Shown: positions 21,470 to 34,890, counted from the stretch's first letter. The stretch is DNA of 64,000 nt from Owenia fusiformis (GCA_903813345.2 CAIIXF020000007.1:8625730-8689729); one strand, 5' to 3'. The notes: generated from the sequence alone by a model not told the origin. Program-made: numbers and translations.

Positions 21470-24400
21470 TTACGTTTGGTTCATCTTCTCTCTGATCCAG
21501 TCTATATAGTAAGACACTCTTGTGTAAACATTGGGAGCATTCCAAGATTGACAACCTGCTGCACCAAAAGATGTCGCCCCAGCAACAATCCATTTGCCTT
21601 CTTTCTCACACACCAGGGGGCCACCCGAGTCGCCCTGTAAGTAAATGTGTTGTTGTGTTAGGCCCTTAGCCCAATTTTTGCCAAGCGGGGTTTCAGTTTT
21701 TAAAAATTCCGGGGGTCAAATTTGACTATTTTGATTCTAAATGACTTGAAAATAAGTGCTCAAAATGGTGAAAACTGTATGATTTTGAAAGAATGTAGTG
21801 TATTGTCATGAAGAATAATGTAATATAGTGCAGCACTAATCAGTTTGTAAATAACTTATTTAAGAACTGTCCAGAAACGGGGACACTACAAGTGTGTATC
21901 GAGATATATCGAAACCCATACAACGATGTAATACTTACGTTACAGGCACCTGGGAACCCATTGCCGATACAGATGTGCTCGGGTTTGATTAGGTTGACAC
22001 GTCCAGACCCCGTCTCCCATTTGTAGTCGCACTCCTCATTGGTTGTAATGTTCAGTTTGGCTTCTGTCAATACATTCTGCTGACTAGTACCTGAGGCAAT
22101 GTATCACAATTATGAAATACGGACCGGCGATTGTGTTAGTTGTAGGGTTTAAAGTTGTAGGTATTGGATCTCGCCCAGAGTCTAGCTGGTCCTTCGGGAG
22201 ACAATGAAATAAACTGTTGATGATATTATGACTCAACTTGTCCTTGTTAGGAACGGCCATAATGCGAAAATAAAAAAGGATAGAAATCATTTACCTAATG
22301 TCTCTCCCCAGCCCGCGATCCAGCAGTTATCTGTGGGTGAAAACACTTGGTCCTTGTACCCGGGGAGGCATGCGATACCAATACGGTTGCTCAATTCTAC
22401 GGGCTCGTCCAACTTTAGTAGAGCAATGTCGTTAGGGGAGCCAGGTATGGAGGTGCTGTAGTCTTCATGCTAAAAATCATCAACCAGTAAACATGAATAA
22501 AATATAACTTTCATTTCAAATTTAAAAACGATAGAAAATAAAATAACAAAAATGGTAGATTTGAAAATGACGGTTTTGAGCGTTTTTCGAATCTAGGGTG
22601 TCATTATCACTGATATATATATATGTTTATATGATTTTAATAAATAAAAAAATATCCCAAAACCGAGGCAAGATTTCACTATGAACATACTTTCAACAAT
22701 CTGCATACAAAATCTCGGGTTAAAATATGAATATTTGTTGACCTATTTTAGGAAATTAGAAAATCTGACCTAGACCTTTACCCAGATAAAAAAATAACTC
22801 CCTACCCTGCGCGCACAGTCTAGTTAAAAACTACCCTTTGAGAGGCAAAGTCGAACGAATGCAAAGGGTAATAACTCCCCTAAGTTAAGCCGAGATAATC
22901 CTAATATAAGGGTCGTAAAGTATATCACTGAAACCTAGCTGGAGGTAGCAAAAATATAATATAATAATTTTCGAAGAATTCAGAAATCCGATAAAATGAT
23001 ATCTTAGGTATCCCAGAATGGGTCCTCTAAATTAGCCTTGACATAGGCTAGTATAAGTCAATAACAGGTAATGTTTTGAACTTACGACAAATGCCTGCTC
23101 CAACTCGGATATGACTTCGAGACCATCTGGGTTGTTCTGGTCATGACTGCCAAGTACCACTCTGAACTGGTGGATGCCATCCCTGTTCAAGTAAAAAGAG
23201 TGGCAGATTTGTATACGCAGACGGTATTCCCATTTAGATTTGGAATGTATTACTTGAATATTCATTTCTAAGGAAATAATGGAGAGATAATCTTGAACGT
23301 GAGAGTGAACGTGAGGTTCACGTTTTAAATATTAACGTGTAGCTTGCCGTGCCTTTTGTATTTACTTACGCATTGCTCTTTGCAATACAATGGCCTGCAG
23401 TGATAGCATACTGAGGATGGATCAATGTTCCGGTGCAGTGATGCCTCCAGTCGTTCCAGTTGAAGTAATCGAATCTTAACTCAACAGCCCATGGCCAAGA
23501 GTGGGGTACCACCGTTTCTCCTCCAACGATCTGGATCTTTGGGTTCAACGCTGGCATAGCTGGGCGTTCACCGCAATCTAAGAGAATGGTGACTCGGTTA
23601 TGTTATGTACGTGTAGCACAACAATTGTGACGTTTTCAAACGTACTAAACATCGAAAAATTGATTGCAATGTGAAATGGACGTTTATTAAGAGAAAATGC
23701 TTTTCCAAATCAGGGGCGTTTTATTTCGAGGGATATCTATATAATCGATCGTAAAGATGACACATGGCCTTCATGTAACTAACGTTTGCAATACAATTTG
23801 AAATTTCAAAGTTCAAATAGTGTCATGGGGCCTTTAAAAAGAGGGAGCAATATTATTTGACGTACCCCTCTTTCAAATAAACGCCCATGGGCCTTATTTG
23901 CGAGAAACATACAAGCAATAACAATAATTAACAAGCAATAATTAATAGCATCGAAATATTACACTGATAACAATAGTATCAATGCTCCTATTTCATTAAT
24001 ATTGGCTAGATTATTGTTGACATAATTCTTAATATACGAAGTGATCACCCTTCCTTTCTCTTACCTGTTAAATTCAATGGAGGGTAGGTGATAGAGGGGT
24101 CCCTGGTTGTTGTTGGTCCCGGGGGAGGTAGCGTGATCTGTCCGATACAGCACGTCTTCGTAAATGGAACACAGCGCAGGCCGTACTCCCAGGTACCCCC
24201 AGGGCACTCATCAAATGCGGCATCACCGCATGTACCTCCCACGAGGCAACATTCGTTTCTAATGTCGCAGTCTGGCACTGAAAACAGTAATTTTTGTTAT
24301 AGATTACCTTACGATAAAACATTATTTATTCTATACAATGCTTCTTATATTGGTTTCAATGCTTTACAGGGCTTGTTTTTCTCCAGGCCTACCTATCTGA

Positions 24401-25301
24401 TAAAAAGAAGTAGACATACACTGTAGATAACTTTCTGGAGTAATTCGACTTGTGGATTGCTTGATTGAGGTGCTAATGAAATAGTTGTCATTTGAACATT
24501 GGGTGAACGTAACAAGAAGAGTAGGCCTCAGTTGGACCAGCGTCAATATAGCGATGCAAGTAATTAATCACGTTCATGGTAGAGAGTAAAGGTCAATTAC
24601 ATCATTCCATTGGTTTTCAGAAGGAAGCGACTTTTTATAAATGTTCAATTACTTCCGGGAGAGAGTCAATCAGAAATATAATGTTTTTTTTAACAAAATC
24701 CAATTGGATTGAGAAATGTTGAGAAATTCCAAATGTGGACCCAGATTCATTGTACAAAATCACATACACTTTACGTCACACTTACGTGGTGGATCAGTTT
24801 CCAGTGGAGCAGTTGTGTTAGAGGTAGGGTCAGGACTTGGTGGGTCAGTAGGTGGTGTATTGGGGAGGCAGCAATCCTGATGGTAGGGTACACAGCCAAC
24901 ATTGTAGTCCCATCTACCATTAACACAATCGTCTGTTGCTCCACTACCGCACCAACCACCTAACCAGCAACAGCCATTGTCCGGATGGCAATCTAAAAGA
25001 CACAGTGACAATAACGCATTTGTTTCAGCTGTACTAATTACTCACTTGCTTGTCCCTCTGTCCGTAACTGTACTCGCTTTCCTGGGTGAAAACATCATTT
25101 CACGGATCTAGGACTTCCCTCTCCTACACAAATCGCCTCTTTTAGATGAAGTAGATAGTGTTAGTGGAGATCCAAAGACTGATCATTTCGATAATCGACA
25201 GTGATCGATGAGTTTGTAACTAGTTAGAATGTGTTTATCGCCTTACCTTGGCCATTTGCAACAGCTACAATTAAAAGAACGGCTACTGAGTAGATAAACA
25301 T
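21470..25301 (-). CDS. Secreted chymotrypsin-fold serine protease with two Cys-rich N-terminal domains; reading-frame break in last exon
   Basis: Exons on the minus strand: 25247-25301 (signal [18 protein letters not shown]), 24786-24992, 24065-24277, 23370-23577, 23086-23182, 22295-22469, 21939-22090 and 21470-21636. Exons 2 and 3 each encode an eight-cysteine module of the pattern C-CC-C-C-C-CC ([11 protein letters not shown] and [11 protein letters not shown]), followed by Pro/Thr-rich linkers. I do not know a name for the module. The S1 domain follows: IVGGE at 175, TAGHC (His221), NDIALL (Asp274) and GDSGGP (Ser372), a complete triad. The residue at the specificity-pocket floor (chymotrypsin 189) is Gly366, so trypsin-like activity is unlikely. 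The activation site reads KIQ-IVGG, with Gln rather than Arg or Lys before the cut. All junctions are in phase until the last exon. There, after VCEKEK, one base is missing (or two are extra) relative to the S1 sequence that resumes at [14 protein letters not shown] and runs to NQT-TAA. Confidence 0.85.
22803..22872 (+). repeat. Short dispersed repeat, copy 1 (protease intron)
   Basis: A block from TACCCTGCGCG through AGTCGAACGAATGCAAAGGG TA. A related copy lies at 25739-25813 in the same orientation, sharing AGTCTAG and the phrase AAGTCGAACGAATGCAAAGG. Probably a small transposon remnant; it sits in intron 5. Confidence 0.55.
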
Positions 25302-25738
25302 TTTGTCGTCCTCCCACAAAAATGACAACACGAACTAAAACGGGTTACCGAATTAGACCGAATCAAAAGGTTTATCATGTACAAGATACACATTCTGTAA
25401 ACATCTATAGATGCATCTTATCATTCAAGACAGGCTACTCAAGTGTCATTAGAATTGATCATAACAATGCTTACAACACTAAAAACAAGAATATTGACGT
25501 TTGTTATAATAAGACGAAGTTAATAAAAAGACAAAACATTGATTGCAACTGCTCGTAGAAGGTGAAAAATTAGAAATAGTATCTGGGGGACTCCTCATGT
25601 GATTGGTCAAATAGTGCCCTCCCTTTAAGAGATATATAACATGTTTAGGGATCGGGTCAGCATTTCTATGTTGTCCCAAAACACTTAATTCCAATTGAAC
25701 ATTTAAGCTTATTGAATTTATTAATTATTGATGTTGAC

Positions 25739-25813
25739 CACCCTGCGAGTCTAGCTATAAACTCGAAGACGAAGCTCTCTTTTGTGAAGCGAAGTCGAAC
25801 GAATGCAAAGGGT
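25739..25813 (+). repeat. Short dispersed repeat, copy 2
   Basis: Second copy of the CCCTGCG...GCAAAGGGTA block, upstream of the protease gene, with an extra GAAGACGAAGCTC internal segment. Confidence 0.55.
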
Positions 25814-28800
25814 AGATGTTGACCTACACTCTGGGTCTACACAAATGCCAAACTAGTAATAAACCTCTATTGCCTTCAACAAATCTATATATTGACATTG
25901 TCCCTTCAACATTGATTTTTACGTATTGACGTCACGTGCACAGGTCCTAAAATTGTCACACTCTAGTTTTTGGCCAGGTTCGACACTCCCCCGGCTACGG
26001 GAATGACCACATTCACAATGCATGACGTCTACGTTTATGATAAAGACTTCGTTTTTCAGTTAGAGCCAGTGGGCGTCTCCTTCGGGAGACAATGTTATAT
26101 AATTGATGTGGCCCCGGGATGAAGCTAATAACTGACAGCATCGCGAGTCATGCATACATGTACAACCTATTCCGCCTTGATGCTCTTTTTGTCTTTCACC
26201 AATACCTTATGATACCACCCCCGTTCCACCTAACAGGCATACAAACGTCCTACACATGTAAGGAAAGGTTAGTCTTGTATCAAGCACTTTTAGAATGGCA
26301 TTTATAATTTAAAAATACAATAAGATACAATGAGATTTATTTGAATGTTTTGCATGGTTGTTGCCATCATTGATCCAAGTATTTCTTTTTATTCCATATA
26401 ATTTTTGACAGTGATGCTAGATCTTGAAGGATGGCTTGTTGCTGTATGGCACTGAAATCAAATCCGGATATGTCACTTGATTAAACAAGTAGATTGCTCA
26501 AGTGATATTTCCCATTTCCCAGCAATTTTTGCCTCATTTATGTAACACACGTGCATCATTGTCAATTATGCATTGATCATTGTACACTAATTAATTATCA
26601 AAGAATATTTCACGTGAGAAAACATCTCTTCAATTCATTTAATATTCATTAGTCATTTTATATAATAGTCCTGCTGCACGTCAGAGTAAAAAATCAATGG
26701 TCATATAATTTACTGTAAACTTTTCAATTTTGTCATCCTAATATAAATTATCATAAATCGTGCGGTGCTACTTGTTATCTTCGTTTGTGATTATAAACAT
26801 TAGAGAAATAAGAGTACCAATTTGCGATTACAAATCTTCGCTATAAGTCCTTGTTTTGCCAGGGATTTTATAAAAAATGAAATTCGCAAAAATTCCCTGT
26901 TTCTGATAGTCTCAATGCGGTGGCATTTAGTTGAAGTGCCTCTCTGGCGGTATTCCTAACACAACTTAAAACATGAAGTAGCCAGTATTATAAATATAAA
27001 GCATTTTGTATTTGATTACGAATTGAATGAAATAAAACCTATTAGGGCAAACGTTGATGGTTTCATCAATAAACACATAAAACAAAAGTAAATAAAGCCA
27101 AGTGTGCAATTCATCTCCCGAAGTAGTACAAGAACCCCAAAAGCTATTAGAAATTCGAAATTAAACAATTATACGCGCTAATGATAAAAATTGATTTCAA
27201 ACGTTAATCTCCTACAGAATTCAAATACTCTCGTATTCTCAAAAAGTCATTTAAAACATATCTCGGCCATCGAAAAGAACATATGTGATATAGATGAGGA
27301 CAATACTTTTTATGCCACTGATGCATTGCTCTATTCAAGCAAATGACAGGACTTGAACAGAGATCTAATTTAGCGCGAGTCCTTGGGTCTCACCGTAATT
27401 AGAGACATCTGCCAAATCTTCTAAATCTGCTACGTTTGAATTATTGAAGATTAAAAAATCTAGCATGATACAACAAATTATTGTTTACATTGAATATGGA
27501 TATATCTTAATTAGAACCCGCTACCTAGTACATAAGGTGTGAATTATTTAACTGCACATATATGTCGCTTTTTAAAGACGACAGTGAGTAATCGGGGGAT
27601 AACTGGATGATAAATAATTCAAAATGTGAAAGACAAGAAAATGTATTCCCATATTAAGAACGTCTCTGAGATTGATTTATTGTATCTTAAGTGTTTGGTC
27701 GATATGTTGCAACAATCACATTCTTGGAAGACAATGCAAAAAATCAAAATACAAATCGAAATCAAAATCAGTGATTGAAAAATGAAATTGTACACTAATT
27801 TCTACCTTTCGAATCACCAGCTTATGATCACTTATAAGGATCATGTCAAAAAAGAAAATAGTGCTCAGTTGACGATTTATAGGCATTTATTACAACAAAT
27901 GATCTTTCATTGAAGTTAAAAAACACAATTAAACTAAATTCGAAACTTCCATATATTTGATAGCAATACTAGCAATTTTCCCTTCTATGCTAATATCCAA
28001 CCTGTTCCGTGTGAATTACTTGGATAAACCCCCTCAGTTTATAACAAAATAAGTTAAAGATTAAGGAATGATCAATGAATTCTTATCAATTTGACGTAAA
28101 GTGAGTTGAGTGGTTTATAAGAAATGGTCGTATGCTAGAGCCTGTCATTTCTGATAAGACCAGATAACATGTCTTTCATTGGCTTGCTTATCTTGGTCTT
28201 TAGCTCCAATCTACTTGAGAAGTGCTTGTAAAGTGGTTGGCACGCGACGTAGTTCTTCCACGGTATCGTCAAGTGGTTGTCGTCTTGTTGTAATGGGAAT
28301 ATTACCACAAATTGTTTTACCTGAGATAGTTACCACTTCTTGCTCATATCTGCACATAGTATTACCACATCTAGCTTGTGCACTTAGACTATTACCCACA
28401 TTTTGTTATTGTGCATTATTAATTTTGGTTTGAGTCAAGTAACTTGTTGACGAGAATTAATCTATGGCATTAATTTTTCCCTCGTTTCGCTATCATATTT
28501 TAAAAAGAAAGAAATTGTAGCAAGTGCAAAAGATACAAAATCTGAAAGAACGGATCAATAAAAAACGCGTCATATCAATTTTAATGATTTCGGAATATTT
28601 ATGTTGAGAAAATATGAAATTAAATATTTGATCATATATTCGGGTTCCGCTATATTTTGCTCAGATTATAATATTGCCAAGAATGTGCATTGCGATGGGA
28701 TGAGTGTTGGACAGCTGAGGTGCCTACTGGAGACTACCAGATGCCTCTGAGTGAGGTCTGAGAACACTCAAACATCAGTTGTTTCATAAGGGGTGACGGC

Positions 28801-31800
28801 TAATGTGCTAATTGCAAATAAAAGGTGTCCGGTCCTATCCGTGTAACTTGCACACAAAAATGTGTACAGCAAACTTTAGTAGTAAATAAATTCGAAAGAC
28901 CGTTGATTTCTTTCTTCTAGATTTGTGCTACGGGATTGACTTTTGGTACAATATGTGTACCATTTCTATTAAAAAATCGCTCATTTTATTTTGGATTTAC
29001 AATTATTTGTGACAATAAATTTCAGGGATGCGACCAGATCCTCCAACACGAGTAAACACTTGTACGGCAGACGCCCTACTTGAGTGCCCAGAAACAGGTT
29101 GCATACAATTGTATAAAGCCCATGCTTCTGTTCTGTCTATCCTAGGCACAATAACAATCATTTATTACGTACAAATTAAATGTATTTGTATCTTTGAAGT
29201 AGTCGATATAGAGGTCGGGGCTCCCATGTCGAGACGCGTGCACTAATGAGCTAATAATTACCACTTACTACGATCAATTAGTGCTACCAAGCATTTTTAC
29301 ATCTTCATTTTTGGTTTTTCTCAATTATGAAAATGCCTGTTCTGTTTATTTTACTGCTCAACAGACACCATTAAATGCAAAATGATTTGGAAATTTCTAG
29401 TGTGTTGTTAATGGCGGTATAGCGAGACTGACTTATCTCTCTATCAAGTACGAACAATTACTTTATCAAAATAAAAGGTACAAATGGGAATTTTCGATTG
29501 TTTTTGGTTATTCATCAAAAATAACATATTTCTCGATAGATTTTATATTAGTGGATTATCAGCAAACCTCAAGGGCCAATAAAACAATGCCTTCCTACTT
29601 GGACTTTATGTTATCATTAGATAGATTAATATAAATGTATTAGCAGGATCATATCAGAAACGAGGGATGGGACTTGTGATCATTAAATGCCCCATGGGAA
29701 TTAAGGAGTTTAACCATACCCACAATGAATCAAATGATCACTGAATCGGCAGCATAATATTATATCACAAATCTCAGTTTTGGTATTGATAGACCATGTT
29801 AAAGAATAACCAGCTAAAACGTTGGAGGGGTAAACATATGGACCATCCCAACATTGTGGTAAGAAAAGTTGTGATTTCACGGCAGATGTGATAGATCGAT
29901 AAAAATGACTCTTGGAAAGTGCTTGGCAAATTTGCATAATAATTAAGTAGTTCTGGTAGGGGCATATAAATGTTCCAGCAGTGACATATGGGGGAACACT
30001 GGAACACATCTCCAGAGACTGAAGCTCCAGCAAATCATTAAAGCACTGATATTAGTATAGTACACAACAATAATGACAATGTAGCTGAGATTGAATGTCA
30101 CACAAACACACACGAATATTAGCTTATGAACGTGATATTTATTGGTTATGGATGGTTTAACCTTTGAATGCTGACTGAAGATCCACTTATGACATAAATT
30201 TTCATTTCCTAAAAAAGGTAAGTCAGTTAAAATTGCTTGTTAATTATTTTTGACTATCATTATAAGAATTTATTGATAATGTTTTTTATAAATTTTGTTA
30301 TTCTATTTGAATGGCGTTGACTAATAGAACGTGCTCTGCGTGGCCTCGAAACATGATATTCGCCACAGAGCCTATCTCGGAATGTTGAATTGTTTACAAT
30401 TAAAGCATTGTGCATCTGAAAATGGTGGTATGAAATACAATTTCAATAGTAACAATGTGTATTGAAAACAAGGCAGTACAATAAACAATAAATAAGCCGA
30501 AGCTAATCAAGAACCCTACCCAATTAAATATGCAATGGGGCGATATTTTTGTAAATACAATACATTGTATTAAATACAGTTAAAATGACACCATAAAATG
30601 CTGAAAAAGTTTGATTGTCAAATTGCTGTAGATTCATCCACGCCATCTCATTAGCGCTATTAATAATTCAATGGCTTAATTTGATTCATCCAAATATAAC
30701 GCAAGTATTGGGAAATGAACTACATCTTTAGATAACAGATGGCCTAATAGGCTATGTTTTATAGAATTGTTCTTCTTAATTACAATTTTAGTTTCCTATA
30801 GAATTAACGCTTGACATGAATTGTATATTACTCTGGGACAAAAACGATGTCAGTAGGCCTGTGTTTTTTTAAATTGTCAAACTGTCTCTCGCTTGTAAAT
30901 CATCAAATGTATATCATCGGACAACTATATCTCTACATACACCAGTACACATAGTCGATCAGAGTTTGGGTGTGCGTGATTCACTGAGAGGATCTTGAAA
31001 TGATTCATTGAAATTATATTCATCAATATTATAAAATGGGTTGTTTTCATTTTGAGAAGTTTGCTAACTTTTGCGAAAAGTATAAAAACCCACTTAAAGC
31101 AACTATTCCTATTTCCATGAAGCCATTATCTAAGACTTGACATTTTGATTTTAACTTTGATACTGATGTGATTTAGTATAAACATACATAGCTTAAAGTA
31201 ACTTTGTCAAAATGCAATATATGAATAAACCGCCAATAACATTTGATTAAGATTATGCCAAGACATAAAATCGGTGACAATAAGAGATGGAAATCAGACT
31301 CTTGTCTCCAAAAGGTCCCCGGGGATTTTATGTTAATCTTTTGGGACTTTGCGCAAATCCCACGAGACACGCACGGATGAGTAATTGTCACGTTCGGCAC
31401 CTGATCCCCGGTGGAGCAAAGAAAAGTGATTAAAGTTCATTTATTATTCTATTAATTAGGTTATCATGGGATTTATACTAATTCTAATGCCATGTCATTG
31501 TCGTATCTATTGATTTACGACCAACCTGTGTGCGTGACATCATAGCAGGATTAGGAGAATTAGTGCATGACATACTGCTCAATTTAAAACATCATTTATC
31601 CACTATTTTTAAAATTCTGGTCATTTATATCTGAGTCATTTTTTCAGTGCTAATAGAAAAAATGTGAATATTCTTGAATCTGCCTGAGCGTTTGATACAG
31701 GTGCAGTATATACTTGACCGTACACCTTTAATTCTGTTTACATTTAACGCACTCCGAACGTATCAATTTAAAAGCAATAATACTTTAATTGCATATGTTC

Positions 31801-32192
31801 TTAGGATGATAAAATATCATTAAATTGTATCAGGTATGCCCGATTGAGGTTCCTAGCTTTGATCTTTACAATCGTGGAGAGGCTTCCGGGAGTCTATTGG
31901 GCACGTGTCGCACTTGCGCTTGAGACCACTTAAAGTATTTTAAAGATCCCTGAAATGTCAAAAATGTTGCCTCTCAAGTTTCAAAACCGCAACTTTCAGT
32001 CATGATACCAATCAGGTCGACATACATGGCCAGGGAAATGAATCAATCATAGACACTACTGATGGGTGATCTGTAGTAGGGAACCAGTCATCAGCATATA
32101 GTGACCACACTGCAGTATATATACAAAATAAAGAGTGTTTATGTTTATGAAAGATGTACAGCTGCTTATGTAATATTTTTGTTTATTTACAG
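25814..32192. other. 6.4-kb gene-poor region upstream of NeuroD
   Basis: No exon, RNA gene or repeat that I can support. Short open frames near 28179-28433 (both strands) and 29028-29246 lack recognisable motifs. The size and position suit a cis-regulatory domain for the developmental gene at 32203: E-box cores CAGCTG (about 28714) and CACGTG (31902-31907) are present, but such hexamers occur by chance. A non-coding first exon of NeuroD should lie here, because the coding exon has its own acceptor at 32192. Confidence 0.35.
31902..31907 (+). promoter_or_regulatory. CACGTG E-box upstream of NeuroD
   Basis: A palindromic E-box in a locally GC-richer stretch about 300 bp before the coding exon. 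Functional relevance is inference only. Confidence 0.25.
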
Positions 32193-32202
32193 GCCAGGTG
32201 CG

Positions 32203-33267
32203 ATGCCAATAAAGACAATGACTGAGGGCACTGTAGACACTAACAAGGAGTGCGACCCAGAATGGGACCTCGATGAGAACCTAATGGAAACAGACGATTT
32301 AGAGAAACTAGAAGAACTTGCCGCAAAAGCCGAAGAAATAGATCGTAAAAACATTGTTGCAATACAACCCGATGATCTTCAACCTAAAGCGAAAGACAAT
32401 ACAATTCCCAAAGTGCCAAAAAAGAGAGGTCCAAAAAAGAAGAAAATGACCCGAGGAAGGATTGTTAAGCTAAGAATAAGGCGAGTTAAAGCGAATAGTC
32501 GTGAAAGAAATCGAATGCATGGTCTAAACGAAGCGTTGGACGTTCTTCGGGAGCACGTACCTTGTTATTCAAAGACTCAAAAGCTATCTAAAATTGAAAC
32601 TCTCCGCCTCGCTAGAAACTACATTGCAGCATTATCAGAAATACTAAAAACCGGATTGCGACCTGAAGGCGTATCGTTCGCTAAAGCGCTTTCTAAAGGA
32701 CTCTCACAAAATACAATGAATCTCGTCGCTGGGTGTCTCCAGTTAAACCCAAGAACTCTTTTGCCCGAACATCAGTTGCCAAAATCTTACCACTATATCT
32801 ACAACACAAATGCAAATTACCCAAATGCCATTACGCCACTTTCTTATCACTACAACCAACCCCCGTCCCCACTTGGTTACAACCTATCGCACAACCAATT
32901 ACCCCACCACGCATACAACCAACAGGTCGGGCACAATCAACAGATTAGTACACCGATGAACCATGTCCATATGCCCTACCAAGCTATGAACACATCCAGT
33001 CCGCTGAACGCCGAAAACAGGGAGCCAGCGTTGCCCACGGGCAGTATGACGTCCAACTATTCATATTCAAATCAAAATCAGATGAGATCGAGATGCGGCT
33101 CATCCGAGGAGACAAAAATCTCAACTTGTCGCTATAACGACGTCGGAATACTGGATGATTCTGGGACTGATATGTTCCTCAGTGACTTTGAAGGTTTGGA
33201 ATCGGACGAAAGTGGACAATTGCAACTCATTCATTCTACGTCAGATATGTTTGATAATAGCCTGTAA
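32203..33267 (+). CDS. neurod: NeuroD-family neurogenic bHLH transcription factor
   Basis: The coding exon is preceded by a good acceptor (TTTGTTTATTTACAG ending at 32192), so at least one upstream non-coding exon exists, as in other NeuroD genes. The ATG at 32203 is the first in frame after the splice and gives 354 residues; a second Met (MTEGT) is six codons in and could also serve. An acidic N-terminus ([18 protein letters not shown]) is followed by the nuclear signal KKRGPKKKK (73-81) and the bHLH at about 93-144 with basic region [20 protein letters not shown], loop [11 protein letters not shown] and helix 2 [18 protein letters not shown]. The neuronal-bHLH activation block follows at about 159-190, including [20 protein letters not shown]. 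These signatures are specific to NeuroD rather than neurogenin or Atonal. The rest is Asn/Tyr/Gln-rich with an acidic end. By family knowledge it binds E-boxes with an E-protein and drives neuronal differentiation. Confidence 0.95.
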   Translation: MPIKTMTEGTVDTNKECDPEWDLDENLMETDDLEKLEELAAKAEEIDRKNIVAIQPDDLQPKAKDNTIPKVPKKRGPKKKKMTRGRIVKLRIRRVKANSRERNRMHGLNEALDVLREHVPCYSKTQKLSKIETLRLARNYIAALSEILKTGLRPEGVSFAKALSKGLSQNTMNLVAGCLQLNPRTLLPEHQLPKSYHYIYNTNANYPNAITPLSYHYNQPPSPLGYNLSHNQLPHHAYNQQVGHNQQISTPMNHVHMPYQAMNTSSPLNAENREPALPTGSMTSNYSYSNQNQMRSRCGSSEETKISTCRYNDVGILDDSGTDMFLSDFEGLESDESGQLQLIHSTSDMFDNSL

Positions 33268-33344
33268 TTTAGTTGTGTTTCCATTATTTCATTATTCATT
33301 TGAACAGACATATCATTTACTATTCACGTCTCAACTACATGTAC

Positions 33345-33430
33345 TCACTCACTCACTCACTCACTCACCCACTCACTCACTCACTCACTCACTCAACCAC
33401 CCACTTACCTACTCACTCAAAATCACCCAC
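33345..33430 (+). repeat. (ACTC)n microsatellite in the NeuroD 3' UTR
   Basis: About twenty imperfect ACTC units with occasional ACCC interruptions, starting about 80 bp after the NeuroD stop. Confidence 0.9.
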
Positions 33431-33864
33431 ACACTCACTCAATCTAGACTTATAGAAAAGTGTCTAAAGTATGTTAAAATGTATTCATGGTTTACACCTG
33501 TATGAAATATTACTTATATGCTGTCTAAAAAATATATTTATAAAATCATTGTAATCACCTGTTTATTTGATTGTTCAATTTGGGCTGTACAACAGTTCAA
33601 ACAATTATTCACCAAGTACCTAAGACGTGAAAAATTAAATAACTTTGAAATCTAAGTGACACACGTTGAAAGGGAATTATTTTTACATGTTAAGACCAAC
33701 CTGAAATAACGGTAATAATCAAATACAACTTGTACGAGGTGAATATTAGAACTGCTTGATGGAATGACTTAAAGTAGAATTCTGAGATTTTAAGCAAAGA
33801 AAGGCTATTAAGGGAATTGTGTATATATTCCATAATAACATGTTTTCCCTGGGAAATAAATACA

Positions 33865-34455
33865 GAATATCAGATCATTTTGAGTGATATCATTTTTATC
33901 GCCGAGTTGATATCAAATATCAACACGAGTGAGCGAAGCGAATGAGTGTTGAAATTTGATATCTACGAGGCTATAAAATGATATCACGAGAAATTATGTG
34001 ATATTGGGTTTATCCCATGATTACAACCACCTTGTGATGTTTTGATCCAATTTCCAGGACATTTGCAGACAATATAAACTAGAAATTAGAATATCTGTAC
34101 ATGATCTAGTTCGTCATAAATACCATTTTTAATCATTATTTAGCAGCCTTCTAATCAAATTATATGCACAATCGTAATTCAATACACCAATGAAACTTAA
34201 AGAGCATAAATTAACGGACCTATTTTCTCAAAAGAGAATAAATTATCTGACCTAATTTCCAACAATATTGTGGCGCGAAATGCAAATGTGATATCACACG
34301 GATATGCGTGTGATAAACGATATCACACGCATATGAGTTTGATAAACGATTTTCTGGAAAATATCACACAGATTTCAATAATATCAGAAATATAAGTAGC
34401 TGTTATTGTACAGATAACACATTATTCGTGGGATAAACAGGGATTATAATTCACG
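33865..34455. mobile_element. GATATC-rich repeat, inverted copy downstream of NeuroD
   Basis: Reverse-complement copy of the repeat at 11140-11785. It shares GAGTGATATCATTTTTATCG, the palindrome around GAGTGAGCGAAGCGAATGAG, and TTCCAACAATATTGTGGCGC. A further decayed partial copy follows at about 34480-34740. Confidence 0.75.
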
Positions 34456-34890
34456 ATTGATATGCAAAAAATCTTGTATCCCGTATGTTATTCATGTGAT
34501 GGAAGATGAAACGCCCTCTCGGTGAATATGATATTTTCCTAGGCTAATATCATATTTTCCCTGTCATTAGATAACTTATATATAATATTATCCCACGATT
34601 ATTGTGATTTCTGCACAACAACACCCAGCAATATATTTCTGATGTTATTGAGATCCATGTGATATTTTTCAGAAAATCGTTTATCATCCTCGTGTGCGGC
34701 TGATACCGTTTATCAGCCGCATATCCGTATGAGAAACGAATTTGATTTTTAAAATGTTTTTGATTGTAATCGAGGGATTAACCAAATATTAGATAATTTC
34801 TAGCTGAAGTTTTGGTAGGTGAGAAATTCGAATATAGTATATTTCGAAACATAATTGAAGAATTAGATTACTTCTTTTAAATCGCCAAAA

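Noticed and set aside
28179-28433. Overlapping open frames on both strands (84 and 62 residues)
   Set aside because: The minus frame has no ATG, neither has clear splice sites or motifs, and nothing nearby links to them.
33345-33430. ACTC repeat as a possible CRISPR or regulatory array
   Set aside because: A simple tetranucleotide microsatellite without spacers; the genome is animal.
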